Source: Rhodospirillaceae bacterium | GTDB taxonomy: Bacteria > Pseudomonadota > Alphaproteobacteria > MPNO01 > UBA2964 | Direction: 5' to 3' | DNA: 64,000 nucleotides | Assembly: GCA_002720855.1 (NCBI GenBank) | Contig: PBIN01000015.1 | Span: forward strand, 620,001 to 684,000 | Part shown: in pieces, positions 27,532 to 36,020 of the stretch | Position numbering within the stretch: position 1 is the stretch's first letter | Layout: every line of letters starts with the position of its first letter | Notes under the pieces: generated by a model | Databases searched by the model: none | Told to the model about the DNA's origin: nothing | What the model saw: the letters and a program-made list of their open reading frames with translations, nothing else | Program-made: the position numbers and the translations under genes

Positions 27532-28230
27532 ATGGCTGACATTACGATCGAAGGCGCAGACGGCACTTTTGGCGCCTATATCGCAAAACCGGAATCGGGT
27601 AGCGGCCCGGGTCTGGTCGTCATCCAAGAAATTTTCGGCGTAAACCAGGTTATGCGTGATCTCTGCGACAGCTTCGCAGCACAGGGATATATCGCTGCTT
27701 GCCCAGATCTATTCTGGCGTATCGAGCCAGGCATTCAACTCACAGATCAAACCGAAGATGAATGGAATCAGGCATTTGAATATATGAACAAGTTCCTTCC
27801 AGAATTCGAAAAAGGTCAGGCCGATCTCCAGGCAACGATGACACATCTAAGGGGAGTAGAGGGATGCAGCGGAAAAGTCGGATGCGTTGGTTATTGTTTG
27901 GGCGGCAGCCTCGCCTACTCAATGGCATGTTCATCTGATTCGGATGCATCGGTCGGATATTATCCTGTTCAAATCGACGATTACCTTCCCTACGCGGAGT
28001 ACATCAAAAATCCGGCAATGTTCCACGTCGCGGAAAAAGACGGTTTTTGCCCTCCGGAATCCCAGGCAGCAATTGCTGAAGCCTTCGCAAAAAATGACAA
28101 AGTTACACTCCATACCTACGCTGGTGTGGACCATGCTTTTGCGCGTATAGGCGGTGGTAACTTTGATCAAGCGGCAGCCGATCTAGCTAACGGCCGCACA
28201 GCTGATCTTTTCAAATCAGCATTGAGCTAA
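27532..28230 (+). CDS. Dienelactone hydrolase family protein
   Basis: A 232-residue alpha/beta-hydrolase of the dienelactone hydrolase family. The likely triad is Cys122 (GYCLGGSLAY), Asp170 (VAEKDGFCP) and His201 (GVDHAFAR), and Glu33 (VIQEIFG) is the residue that activates the cysteine in this family. The start at 27532 is chosen because GGGAG lies 9 bp upstream; an in-frame ATG at 27514 would add six residues. Substrate is unknown. Possible ring-cleavage lactone hydrolysis is suggested by family only. A strong hairpin follows the stop. Confidence 0.88.
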   Translation: MADITIEGADGTFGAYIAKPESGSGPGLVVIQEIFGVNQVMRDLCDSFAAQGYIAACPDLFWRIEPGIQLTDQTEDEWNQAFEYMNKFLPEFEKGQADLQATMTHLRGVEGCSGKVGCVGYCLGGSLAYSMACSSDSDASVGYYPVQIDDYLPYAEYIKNPAMFHVAEKDGFCPPESQAAIAEAFAKNDKVTLHTYAGVDHAFARIGGGNFDQAAADLANGRTADLFKSALS

Positions 28231-28241
28231 TCCTTCAATTC

Positions 28242-28275
28242 GGGGCGCTGACGCCATTTCAGGTGTTGGCGCCCC
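28242..28275 (+). terminator. Hairpin after the dienelactone hydrolase gene
   Basis: GGGGCGC (28242-28248) pairs with GCGCCCC (28269-28275), and the inner bases extend the stem to about 14 pairs with G-U wobbles and a 6-nt loop. There is no T-tract, so it may be a processing or Rho-assisted end rather than a classic terminator. Confidence 0.5.
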
Positions 28276-28300
28276 TATCAAAATCGAGATCGGCAATTTG

Positions 28301-29275
28301 ATGGTGCATGCAATTAGAATTCACAAAGCGGGGCCGGCGTCGGTTCTAAAATGGCAGGAAGTTGATATTGGAAACCCGCGAAAGGGCGAGGTCTTAATCC
28401 GCAACACGGCGGTCGGTTTAAACTTTATCGACACCTACCACCGCAAGGGTCTTTATCCCATCCCAACGCCTTTTACGCCGGGTGTCGAGGGTGCTGGTGT
28501 TATTGAAAAAATTGGCGCGGGCGTTATGGGACTAAAAGCAGGTGACAGGGTTGCATACTGTTCTGATCCCATTGGCTCTTATGCAGAGAAAAGACTGTTT
28601 CCAGCAAATCGGTTGATCAAGATTTCGCGAGGGATATCTGACGAGCAAGCTGCATCAATGATGCTAAAAGGCCTAACAGCATCAATGCTTCTCAAACGGA
28701 TCCACAAACCGGCGAAAGGCGAAAAAGTTCTTATCCATGCTGCGGCTGGAGGTGTCGGCCTCATATTGTGTCAGTGGGCCAAACACTTAGGGGCAACGGT
28801 CATTGGCACGGTTAGTTCCCGCCAAAAAGCCAATTTGGCGAGAGCAAATGGCTGTGATCATACTATCAACTACGCAGAAAAAGATTTTGTCCAACAGGTA
28901 AGGCGTTTGACAAAAGGCGAGGGCGTTCCGGTCGTATATGACGGGGTAGGTAAGAACACCTATCCAGGTTCACTTGATTGTCTTCAATCTCGCGGCATGT
29001 GGATTACGTTCGGAAACGCCTCTGGGCCTGTCCCGCCGGTTGCACCTCTCACGTTGCTGCAAAAGGGTTCTCTATTTATGACCCGGCCGATGTTGAATCA
29101 TTATATCGAAACAGATGACGAGCTAAGATCATTGGCCCGCGAACTATTCTCCGTGGTTCGGAAGGGCGCTGTTAATATACAGGTCAATCAGCGCTACAAA
29201 CTCAAGGATGCAGCCAAGGCGCACAGAGATTTGGAGAAACGAAGAACCTCGGGATCAACAGTTTTAATCCCCTAA
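28301..29275 (+). CDS. NADPH:quinone oxidoreductase (zinc-free MDR family)
   Basis: A 324-residue medium-chain dehydrogenase/reductase of the quinone oxidoreductase type. The N-terminal GroES-like domain begins AIRIHKAGPASVLKWQEV and has the NFIDTYHRKGLYP signature typical of QOR rather than alcohol dehydrogenase. It lacks the zinc-binding cysteines of the alcohol dehydrogenases. The nucleotide-binding glycine motif is AAAGGVGLILCQWAKHLGA near residues 146-164. It ends 29 bp from the convergent rho stop. The upstream TTG at 28298 is less likely than ATG 28301. Confidence 0.9.
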   Translation: MVHAIRIHKAGPASVLKWQEVDIGNPRKGEVLIRNTAVGLNFIDTYHRKGLYPIPTPFTPGVEGAGVIEKIGAGVMGLKAGDRVAYCSDPIGSYAEKRLFPANRLIKISRGISDEQAASMMLKGLTASMLLKRIHKPAKGEKVLIHAAAGGVGLILCQWAKHLGATVIGTVSSRQKANLARANGCDHTINYAEKDFVQQVRRLTKGEGVPVVYDGVGKNTYPGSLDCLQSRGMWITFGNASGPVPPVAPLTLLQKGSLFMTRPMLNHYIETDDELRSLARELFSVVRKGAVNIQVNQRYKLKDAAKAHRDLEKRRTSGSTVLIP

Positions 29276-29303
29276 CACCTAGGACTTGATCCGCTGTGCG
29301 TTC

Positions 29304-30560
29304 CTATTGATTCATTGAATCGAAGAAGTCGGCATTGTTCTTTGTTGCCTTCATCTTCTCGAGCAAAAATTCCATTGCATCGACCGTCCCCATTGGATTG
29401 AGGATACGACGCAACACCCACATCTTTGCGAGATCGTCTTTTTCGATAAGCAGCTCTTCCTTGCGTGTTCCCGATTTGGCGATATCCATAGATGGGAACG
29501 TCCGCTTATCGGCCAGTTTACGATCGAGAACGATTTCGCTGTTACCTGTCCCCTTGAACTCCTCAAAGATCACTTCGTCCATCCGGGAACCCGTGTCGAT
29601 AAGAGCCGTTGCAATAATCGACAAAGAACCACCATCTTCGATGTTACGGGCGGCACCAAAGAAGCGCTTAGGGCGCTGTAGAGCGTTAGAGTCGACACCG
29701 CCGGTCAATACCTTGCCCGAAGACGGAACAACGGTGTTGTACGCACGCGCAAGGCGCGTTATCGAATCCAGTAAAATAACAACATCAAGACCGTGCTCCA
29801 CAAGTCGCTTGGCTTTTTCAATGACCATGTCTGCGACCTGAACATGTCGTGATGCCGGTTCATCGAATGTTGAACTAATTACCTCTCCATCGACGGATCG
29901 CTGCATATCCGTCACTTCTTCGGGACGCTCATCAATCAGCAAAACGATTAGATAGACACCCTTATTATTTTCGGTGATTGCGTGTGCGATTGACTGCAAC
30001 ATCATCGTTTTGCCGGTCCGGGGTGGAGCCACAATCAACGCCCGCTGTCCTTTGCCCAATGGTGCCGTCAAGTCAACGATACGGGTTGTAAGGTCTTTTG
30101 CTTCGGGGTTGTCGTGATCGAGGATGAATTTTTCTTCGGGATAAAGCGGCGTCAGGTTATCAAAATTGATACGATGCCGAACCTTCTCAGGATCCTCAAA
30201 ATTGATCTTGTTAACCTTTAGAAGCGCGAAATACCGTTCACCATCTTTAGGCGATCTGATTTCACCCTCTACGGTATCGCCGGTCCGCAGGCTAAATCGC
30301 CTTATTTGACTTGGCGAAACATAAATATCATCAGGCCCTGGTAAATAATTTGCTTCTGGCGCTCGCAGAAATCCAAATCCATCCTGTAGGACCTCAAGAA
30401 CCCCGTCTCCGGATATAACGACCTCGTTCTCAGCCAGCTGTTTCAAGATCGCAAACATCATTTCCTGTTTGCGCATGGTCGATGCATTCTCAATCTCCAG
30501 TTCCTCGGCAAAAGCCAGGAGATCGGCGGGTGGTTTTCTCTTAAGTTCCTGTAAATTCAT
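29304..30560 (-). CDS. rho: Transcription termination factor Rho
   Basis: A 418-residue hexameric RNA helicase that terminates transcription. The N-terminal Rho domain and RNA-binding cold-shock-like fold include [22 protein letters not shown] (RNP1-like, near residues 61-82). P-loop VAPPRTGKT is at residues 177-185. The Q-loop/R-loop regions and [10 protein letters not shown] near the C-terminus are also present. Length and all motifs are standard. It lies in the block rho-hemJ-hemH-hemE read away from the origin. Confidence 0.97.
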   Translation of the reverse strand: MNLQELKRKPPADLLAFAEELEIENASTMRKQEMMFAILKQLAENEVVISGDGVLEVLQDGFGFLRAPEANYLPGPDDIYVSPSQIRRFSLRTGDTVEGEIRSPKDGERYFALLKVNKINFEDPEKVRHRINFDNLTPLYPEEKFILDHDNPEAKDLTTRIVDLTAPLGKGQRALIVAPPRTGKTMMLQSIAHAITENNKGVYLIVLLIDERPEEVTDMQRSVDGEVISSTFDEPASRHVQVADMVIEKAKRLVEHGLDVVILLDSITRLARAYNTVVPSSGKVLTGGVDSNALQRPKRFFGAARNIEDGGSLSIIATALIDTGSRMDEVIFEEFKGTGNSEIVLDRKLADKRTFPSMDIAKSGTRKEELLIEKDDLAKMWVLRRILNPMGTVDAMEFLLEKMKATKNNADFFDSMNQ

Positions 30561-30770
30561 GATTTTCGTACGCTTATATTAATAAAAGTCGATGGGATTT
30601 TGGTTGATCACGTGTTCTAAAACGACAACTGGGCAGCAAGGGCCGGGTTCATTTTATGTGATTTTTGGATTGTTGCTCGCGAAGAGAGCTATGAAAAACT
30701 AACAGCGCATCGGTAGCTGATTGGCTTTAATCTGTCAATCTCAGATAAAAATTTCCTTAAGTCAGATTTA

Positions 30771-31226
30771 TTATGCGCCGGGCTTTACCACGACCAGTAT
30801 TACAATTCCAATCATCAAGACCGTCGGTATCTCATTCGCTATTCGTAGTGTTCTCGTGGAAATCGTATTTTGATCTTTCTCGAAATCTTTCCGCCACCGC
30901 GAGAAGACGCCGTGCACCCCCGTGAGAATTAAAACCAAAACTAATTTCAAATAAATCCACCAACTACTCCAATCAACAATCCCGGGTGTTGCCAACAGAA
31001 TGCCACCAAAGGCAAAGCTTGCGATCATCGCTGGATTTATAATTGCGCGTAAAAGACGCCGTTCCATCACCTTAAATGTTTCAGACTTGTCTGATCCAGG
31101 TTCTGCATCACAGTGATAGATAAATAGCCGCGGCAAATAGAGCATTCCGGCCATCCAGGCGATGACTGAAATTATATGGAAAGACTTTATCCAAGGGTAA
31201 AAAGAGATCAGCCAATCGAAATCCAC
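30771..31226 (-). CDS. hemJ: Protoporphyrinogen IX oxidase HemJ (CopD-like)
   Basis: A 151-residue integral membrane protein with four predicted helices (about residues 9-31, 60-77, 87-105 and 129-147). HemJ oxidises protoporphyrinogen IX to protoporphyrin IX, the penultimate haem step, in bacteria that lack HemG or HemY. The conserved WIKSFHIISVIAWMAGMLYLPRLFIYH near the N-terminus carries the family histidine. Neighbouring hemH and hemE are the adjacent steps of the same pathway, which supports HemJ over a copper-export CopD role. Confidence 0.9.
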   Translation of the reverse strand: MDFDWLISFYPWIKSFHIISVIAWMAGMLYLPRLFIYHCDAEPGSDKSETFKVMERRLLRAIINPAMIASFAFGGILLATPGIVDWSSWWIYLKLVLVLILTGVHGVFSRWRKDFEKDQNTISTRTLRIANEIPTVLMIGIVILVVVKPGA

Positions 31227-31238
31227 GGCAATTTTCCT

Positions 31239-32255
31239 CTACGACAAAGGACAAATCGAACACATTTGCCCATCGACCCCCGGAACTGATTCCGTAGTAC
31301 TGGCCGCGATCCTGACTAGTTCAGCCAATCCAGTGATAAATTCATCCTGAACTTTAACTGTAGGAACTCGTAAATAGGATGGCGCGCCATTCTCGATTGC
31401 AAGATCACGATATTCGATGTCGAGTTCGACAAGTGTCTCTGAATGTTCAGAAACAAAGGCTATTGGCACAACAATTATGGGTCGAGCCGCCTCAGCTGCA
31501 TTAATAATTACTTCATCGGTATAGGGTTTTAACCATTCAACCGGCCCCACTCGACTTTGATAGCAGGTTATATAATCAAGATCCGGAATAGATAGTTCAT
31601 CAAGAATTGCATCTACTGTTATCTCAATTTGCTTTTGATAGGGATCACCTGCCTCAACGAACTTTTTTGGAATTCCATGTGCCGAAAACAGAATTTTTGG
31701 CGCGCCAAGATTCTCGTCCTTCCGGTTTATAGTATCCCGCAAAAGCGCGCTAATTGATCGTATAAATCCTTTATCATTCGGATAACTACAAATTGCCATT
31801 GTCGGAATATCCAGTTTTCTACGTTTTATGATCGACTTCCAAACGCGCATAAATGACTCTGTTGTCGTTGTCGAAAACTGTGGATAGAGCGGCAACAAAA
31901 CGATTTTATCCGGTTCAAATTCCAACACTTCATCTAAACATTCTTCTGCATAGGGATGCCAATAGCGCATCGCAACAAAGACACGATAGGTGTCAACCGG
32001 TCCCAAGACTTTCTGCAAAGCCTCAGCTTGCTGCTTGGTTTCCTCCAAAATTGGTGATCGACCGCCGATTTCCCCATATATTTCTTTTGCTATCGGAGCT
32101 CTTCGAGAAGAAATTATTTTTGCCAATATCCAACGGATTGGGCTCGGCTGCCTCAAAATGAGAGGATCATTGAACAAGTTAAAAAGAAAGGGCTGTACAG
32201 CTTCCAGAGAATCTGGGCCGCCAAGATTATAAATTACAACCGCCGTTCGCGGCAT
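31239..32255 (-). CDS. hemH: Ferrochelatase
   Basis: A 338-residue enzyme that inserts ferrous iron into protoporphyrin IX to make haem. The family signature LFSAHGIPKKFVEAGDPYQKQ holds the active-site His near residue 193, and QSRVGPVEWLKPYTDE follows. The start at 32255 overlaps the hemE stop as TAATG; a GTG-like upstream extension is not needed. The C-terminal QMCSICPLS has two cysteines, which recalls the iron-sulphur C-terminus of some ferrochelatases but is too short to call. Confidence 0.95.
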   Translation of the reverse strand: MPRTAVVIYNLGGPDSLEAVQPFLFNLFNDPLILRQPSPIRWILAKIISSRRAPIAKEIYGEIGGRSPILEETKQQAEALQKVLGPVDTYRVFVAMRYWHPYAEECLDEVLEFEPDKIVLLPLYPQFSTTTTESFMRVWKSIIKRRKLDIPTMAICSYPNDKGFIRSISALLRDTINRKDENLGAPKILFSAHGIPKKFVEAGDPYQKQIEITVDAILDELSIPDLDYITCYQSRVGPVEWLKPYTDEVIINAAEAARPIIVVPIAFVSEHSETLVELDIEYRDLAIENGAPSYLRVPTVKVQDEFITGLAELVRIAASTTESVPGVDGQMCSICPLS

Positions 32256-33304
32256 TATCGATTGTCCCGGAGCCAACTAGACACAAACTCGCGCAAGTCG
32301 GCAACGTGATCAGGGGGTGTTGGCGGTAAAACACCATGACCAAGATTAAAGACAAAAGGTTTTTTCGACAGAATATTGAGAATGCGTTCTGCTTCCGCCT
32401 TCATCGCATCACCCCCTGCCAACAAAAAGATCGGATCCAGATTTCCTTGCACAATAGTCCCTGGCTGCAATGTTTCACGTACCCAATTGAGTGAAATAGT
32501 CTGATCCAGACTTACAGCAGACACGCCATTAATTGCCGCCACCTTCAAATAGCGATGTCCTGCCAATCTCGGAAAGACAATTATCGGAACATTTGGGCAC
32601 TTACACTTGACCCCGGCAACAATCCGCGAAATAGGATCCAACGACCATTTTTCAAAAGCAGTATCCGGCAACATTCCGGCCCAACTATCAAAAATTTGCA
32701 GTGCATCGGCACCAGCTTCGACCTGCGCAATTAAATGATCCGTGATTGCAGAAATCAGAATTTCGATTAATTGACTGAACTGGTCTGGTTCAGAAAAAGC
32801 CCAAGTTTTTGTCTTGGCAAATTCGCGACTTGTACCTCCCTCCACCATATAGGTCGCAATCGTCCAGGGCGCTCCTGCAAATCCGATCAATGCGGTATCG
32901 ATTGGTAACTCAGCACGAACTATTTTAAGCGCGCTATAAACTGGTTCTAGAAAGTCTCTTAGCCCGTCAAATCTTAATTCTTTAATGTCGCCAGAATTTG
33001 CAATAGGCGTAAGCACCGGCCCGATACCCTCCTTGAAGGAAACCTGTTGGCCCAAGGCATCGGGAACAACCAGAATATCGGAGAAAATTATCGCAGCATC
33101 GAATCCGAAGCGATTGATTGGTTGTAATGTAACTTCCGCTGCCTGGTCAGGTGAATAACAAAGATCAAGGAAAGTACCGGTGTTTTTACGGACCTCGCGA
33201 TACTCCGAAAGATATCGACCAGCCTGCCTCATCAACCAAATCGGTATCTGATCTGATTCGATTCCATTTAAGGTGTTGATGAATAAAGAATTGGTTTTAG
33301 GCAC
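32255..33304 (-). CDS. hemE: Uroporphyrinogen decarboxylase
   Basis: A 349-residue enzyme that decarboxylates the four acetate side chains of uroporphyrinogen III to give coproporphyrinogen III. The N-terminal signature PIWLMRQAGRYLSEYR (about residues 21-36) provides the substrate-binding Arg and Asp region, and GFAGAPWTIATYMVEGG is the second family block. It overlaps hemH by one base (TAATG). Its 5' end borders the proposed origin, as in Caulobacter. A partial parS-like word lies inside it at 32470-32479 but is not symmetrical. Confidence 0.96.
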   Translation of the reverse strand: MPKTNSLFINTLNGIESDQIPIWLMRQAGRYLSEYREVRKNTGTFLDLCYSPDQAAEVTLQPINRFGFDAAIIFSDILVVPDALGQQVSFKEGIGPVLTPIANSGDIKELRFDGLRDFLEPVYSALKIVRAELPIDTALIGFAGAPWTIATYMVEGGTSREFAKTKTWAFSEPDQFSQLIEILISAITDHLIAQVEAGADALQIFDSWAGMLPDTAFEKWSLDPISRIVAGVKCKCPNVPIIVFPRLAGHRYLKVAAINGVSAVSLDQTISLNWVRETLQPGTIVQGNLDPIFLLAGGDAMKAEAERILNILSKKPFVFNLGHGVLPPTPPDHVADLREFVSSWLRDNR

Positions 33305-33341
33305 AGTCTTTAATCGAGATTACTCAGCGTGAAGAACCTAC

Positions 33342-33393
33342 CTACTACTAATATTCTATATATAAAAGAATTGTAGTTGTAGTAGTGGTGCGG
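33342..33393. repeat. DnaA-trio-like repeats flanking an AT-rich core
   Basis: CTACTACTA (33342-33350) and TAGTTGTAGTAG (33374-33385) form inverted trinucleotide arms around the AT-rich core. On the bottom strand, going from the DnaA boxes, the order is GC-rich patch, CTACTACAACTA, AT-rich core. This is the same order as the bacterial origin basal unwinding system (GC cluster, DnaA-trios, unwinding region). Confidence 0.6.
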
Positions 33394-33421
33394 AAATTGG
33401 GGATTGTTTTTAATCCGGAAT

Positions 33422-33680
33422 TTATCCACGGGGCTCTTTGTAGTTGATAAAGTTTGGACAAGTTGTGAATGATTGTATTTCAACGAAGAAAATACCGCCT
33501 TTCTGTTAAATTAATTGACGCAGCTAAGTATAGAATCCGTTGTTGATAACCTTTAATTGTGGATATTGAAGGTTATCCCGCCATGTGAATTTGCTATGCA
33601 CAATCTAAATACCTGTTCATGGATTCTGCGTAAAAAACATTGTGTAAATTACGTTGTGCATAAAGCTGGTTTTATCCACG
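33422..33680. promoter_or_regulatory. Cluster of DnaA boxes
   Basis: Box-like 9-mers are on both strands. Plus: 33422 and 33672 (TTATCCACG), 33594 (CTATGCACA). Minus: 33464 (TCATTCACA), 33541 (TTATCAACA), 33558 (ATATCCACA), 33655 (TTATGCACA). Density is far above chance for 260 bp. Confidence 0.88.
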
Positions 33681-33705
33681 GTTTGAGAATTTTTTGGAGA
33701 GAGTT

Positions 33706-34566
33706 TTGAACAAGAAATTTCACTTGCATCTGGTGTCTGATTCAACAGGCGAAACAACCCATAACTTGGCACGCGCTTGTTTGGTTCAGTTTGAAAATCT
33801 GGAAATAAATACTCTCGAACATAGTCAGATACAAAATCAAACACGAATGGACCGTGTAATTTCTTCAATCGAAGAGCTGCCAGGCGCTGTCATTTATACC
33901 ATGGTGGATAAATCACTGAGCGCAGAATTGGAACGTGAATGTTCCCGTCTGAGCCTACCCTGCATAAATGTGCTTGGGGGTATAATCTCGAAACTCGAAA
34001 ACTATTTCGGACAACAAATCCGCCGCCAGCCGGGCCGACAGCATCAACTTGATGCTGGCTACTTTGATCGGATTGAGGCAATGCAATTTGCCTTGAGTCT
34101 TGATGATGGACAAAATCCCAACTCATTACAGGAGGCTGAAATTGTTCTGGTTGGTGTATCACGGACATCAAAAACACCAACATCTCTTTATCTGGCAAAT
34201 CAACGCGGTATCAAGGCAGCCAATATCCCATTTGTTCCTGGTGTGCCGTTGCCGTCCGAACTTTTTTCGGAGAAGACTAATTTTGTTATCGGTTTGACGA
34301 CATCGCCTGAACGCCTGGTGCAAATTCGCCGTAACAGGATGCTTCAACTCAACGAGTTAAAGGAAACGGACTATATAGATTTGGAGCGCGTGCGTAGCGA
34401 AGTCCTTGATGCACGAAAACTATTTACCAAAATGGGATGGCCAATCATTGATGTCAGCCGAAAATCAATTGAAGAAACGGCATCGGAAATTCTAGAGCAT
34501 TATGCGGCTTACAATGAAAATAGCGTTGCATCAAACGCTGTTCCGTCTCACATCGAGCAAACGTGA
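33706..34566 (+). CDS. ppsR: Pyruvate phosphate dikinase / PEP synthase regulatory protein
   Basis: A 286-residue bifunctional kinase/phosphorylase (DUF299) that controls PEP synthase or pyruvate phosphate dikinase by ADP-dependent threonine phosphorylation and Pi-dependent reversal. The opening FHLHLVSDSTGETTHNLARACL and P-loop GVSRTSKT at residues 150-157 (VLVGVSRTSKTPTSLYLA) are family signatures. I place the start at TTG 33706 because GGAGAG lies a few bases upstream and the upstream TTG at 33694 overlaps that site. It corresponds to the gene that borders oriC opposite hemE in Caulobacter (RP001). Confidence 0.93.
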   Translation: MNKKFHLHLVSDSTGETTHNLARACLVQFENLEINTLEHSQIQNQTRMDRVISSIEELPGAVIYTMVDKSLSAELERECSRLSLPCINVLGGIISKLENYFGQQIRRQPGRQHQLDAGYFDRIEAMQFALSLDDGQNPNSLQEAEIVLVGVSRTSKTPTSLYLANQRGIKAANIPFVPGVPLPSELFSEKTNFVIGLTTSPERLVQIRRNRMLQLNELKETDYIDLERVRSEVLDARKLFTKMGWPIIDVSRKSIEETASEILEHYAAYNENSVASNAVPSHIEQT

Positions 34567-34577
34567 GATAGCACAGG

Positions 34578-35174
34578 ATGGAGACTATTACCCTTGCTTC
34601 GCAGAGCGAAACGCGGCGTAAGCTTCTTACGTCCGCGGGGGTGGAATTTACAACGCTTCCCGCAGCAATTGATGAAGAGGAAATAAGGTCATCCCTGGAG
34701 TCGGAGGGGGCTGATCCTGCCGCGATTGCGGAAACACTCGCTGAACATAAAGCGCGCGTTATTTCCAGAAAGCGACCAGGTGATTTGGTGATTGGCGCTG
34801 ACCAGATTCTGGAATGCGAAAAAACGATTTTCAGCAAACCTGTTGATTTTGATACCGCAAAAGATCAGTTGACGAAACTTCGTGGCAAAGATCATCAGTT
34901 ATGCAGCTCTGTTGTGGTTTTTCATAACAGTGAGCGCGTCTGGCATAATACGGATACAGCGCACTTACGGATGCGGAATTTTTCAGATGATTTTCTCAAC
35001 ACATACATCGAGAAGCTTGGCGAAAAGCTGTTGTACGGGCCCGGCTGTTATCAGGTGGAGGGGTTGGGAATTCAACTATTTTCGCGAATAACGGGTGATC
35101 ATTTTACGATCCTCGGATTGCCCCTGCTTCCTCTTCTTGATTATCTTCGCTTGAGAGGAGCGATCAGCGAATGA
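34578..35174 (+). CDS. maf: Maf-family nucleotide pyrophosphatase
   Basis: A 198-residue Maf/YhdE protein that hydrolyses non-canonical or methylated nucleoside triphosphates to monophosphates, a house-cleaning function. Family signatures are LASQSETRRKLLTSAGVEF (residues 6-24), a conserved IDEEEI, and LVIGADQILECE near residue 73. The loss of the usual second DADQI form (here GADQI) is within family range. It overlaps aroE by 4 bp (ATGA), and ppsR ends 11 bp upstream. Confidence 0.92.
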   Translation: METITLASQSETRRKLLTSAGVEFTTLPAAIDEEEIRSSLESEGADPAAIAETLAEHKARVISRKRPGDLVIGADQILECEKTIFSKPVDFDTAKDQLTKLRGKDHQLCSSVVVFHNSERVWHNTDTAHLRMRNFSDDFLNTYIEKLGEKLLYGPGCYQVEGLGIQLFSRITGDHFTILGLPLLPLLDYLRLRGAISE

Positions 35175-36019
35175 GTATAACCGGTCAGGCCAAGGTAGCG
35201 GGAGTTGTTGGGTGGCCAGTTGCACAATCATTGTCCCCGAGCCTGCACGGGTACTGGCTGCAACAATACGGAATAAACGGGTCGTACATTCCGCTTGCAG
35301 TTAGGCCTGAAGATTTGGCCGAGTCCCTTCAGACGCTGCCAAAGTTGGGCTTTGTGGGTGCAAATCTAACGGTTCCCCATAAAGAAGCCGCTGTCGAAAT
35401 TGTTGACAAGATCGACGATACTGCTGCTCGCATAGGCGCGGTCAATACAATTGTCATTTCAGATGATGGTCTGATTGAGGGTCGCAATACCGACGGGTTT
35501 GGATTCATCGCAGCTTTATCTGCCGCTACGGATCTAAGCACAGCAAAGAATGAGCCCGCTGTTGTTATCGGCGCTGGCGGAGCAGCGAGAGCTGTTGTCA
35601 CATCGCTTCTCGACTATGGGGTATCGTCGATCCGCCTCGTTAACAGAACTTACGAGCGCGCCGAGGCGCTGCGAGATGAAATGGGCGATAAAATCGAACC
35701 CGTTCGCTGGGCCGAGTGCTCCGATGCGCTTTCGGGTGCGAAACTGCTGGTAAATACCACGACATTGGGGATGGTTGGGAATCCACCTTTGAAAATCCCT
35801 CTAGATGATCTGTCGCCGACCGCAATCGTCAATGACATCGTTTATAGTCCGCTGATGACCAATCTTTTAAAAAATGCAAATGAACGCGGCAATCCGATTG
35901 TTGACGGGTTGAATATGCTTTTGCACCAAGCCCGTCCCGGTTTCGCGGCCTGGTTTGATAAGGAGCCCGAGGTAACTGACGCGCTAAGATCTCATATTCT
36001 GGACCAGAAAGAGGCCTAA
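35171..36019 (+). CDS. aroE: Shikimate dehydrogenase
   Basis: A 282-residue NADP-dependent enzyme that reduces 3-dehydroshikimate to shikimate for aromatic amino acid synthesis. The substrate-binding SLSPSLHGYWL (residues 20-30), catalytic Lys71 (LTVPHKEA), NTDGFGF near 106-112, and the glycine-rich GAGGAARAVV near residue 136 are visible. It overlaps maf at the start, and coaE begins 1 bp after its stop. Confidence 0.95.
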   Translation: MSITGQAKVAGVVGWPVAQSLSPSLHGYWLQQYGINGSYIPLAVRPEDLAESLQTLPKLGFVGANLTVPHKEAAVEIVDKIDDTAARIGAVNTIVISDDGLIEGRNTDGFGFIAALSAATDLSTAKNEPAVVIGAGGAARAVVTSLLDYGVSSIRLVNRTYERAEALRDEMGDKIEPVRWAECSDALSGAKLLVNTTTLGMVGNPPLKIPLDDLSPTAIVNDIVYSPLMTNLLKNANERGNPIVDGLNMLLHQARPGFAAWFDKEPEVTDALRSHILDQKEA

Positions 36020-36020
36020 T

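Larger units (their letters stand above)
33305..33705. other. Probable chromosomal replication origin (oriC)
   Basis: A 401-bp gene-free gap between hemE and ppsR, the same location as oriC of Caulobacter. It holds a 24-bp core with two G/C bases (33349-33372), a TAG-repeat next to a GC-rich patch, and at least eight 9-mers within one mismatch of TTATNCACA or the TTATCCACA form between 33422 and 33680: 33422-33430, 33464-33472, 33541-33549, 33558-33566, 33594-33602, 33655-33663, 33672-33680, and a two-mismatch copy at 33442-33450. The copy at 33655-33663 (minus strand TTATGCACA) is exact to the consensus. The flanking genes diverge from it. Confidence 0.9.

Noticed and set aside
31239-31263. 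CSIC-type cysteines at the ferrochelatase C-terminus as an iron-sulphur site
   Set aside because: Only two cysteines are seen and the spacing is unlike known 2Fe-2S ferrochelatases.
32470-32479. parS-like word TGTTTCACGT inside hemE
   Set aside because: Only one half matches; the following bases ACCC break the palindrome, so it is not counted as a parS site.
33533-33626. Two GANTC (CcrM) sites in the origin region
   Set aside because: Two in 400 bp is close to the chance expectation, so no enrichment is claimed.
33767-33780. TGGCACG word within ppsR resembling a sigma-54 -24 element
   Set aside because: No GC dinucleotide follows at the fixed 12-bp distance, and it lies within coding sequence.
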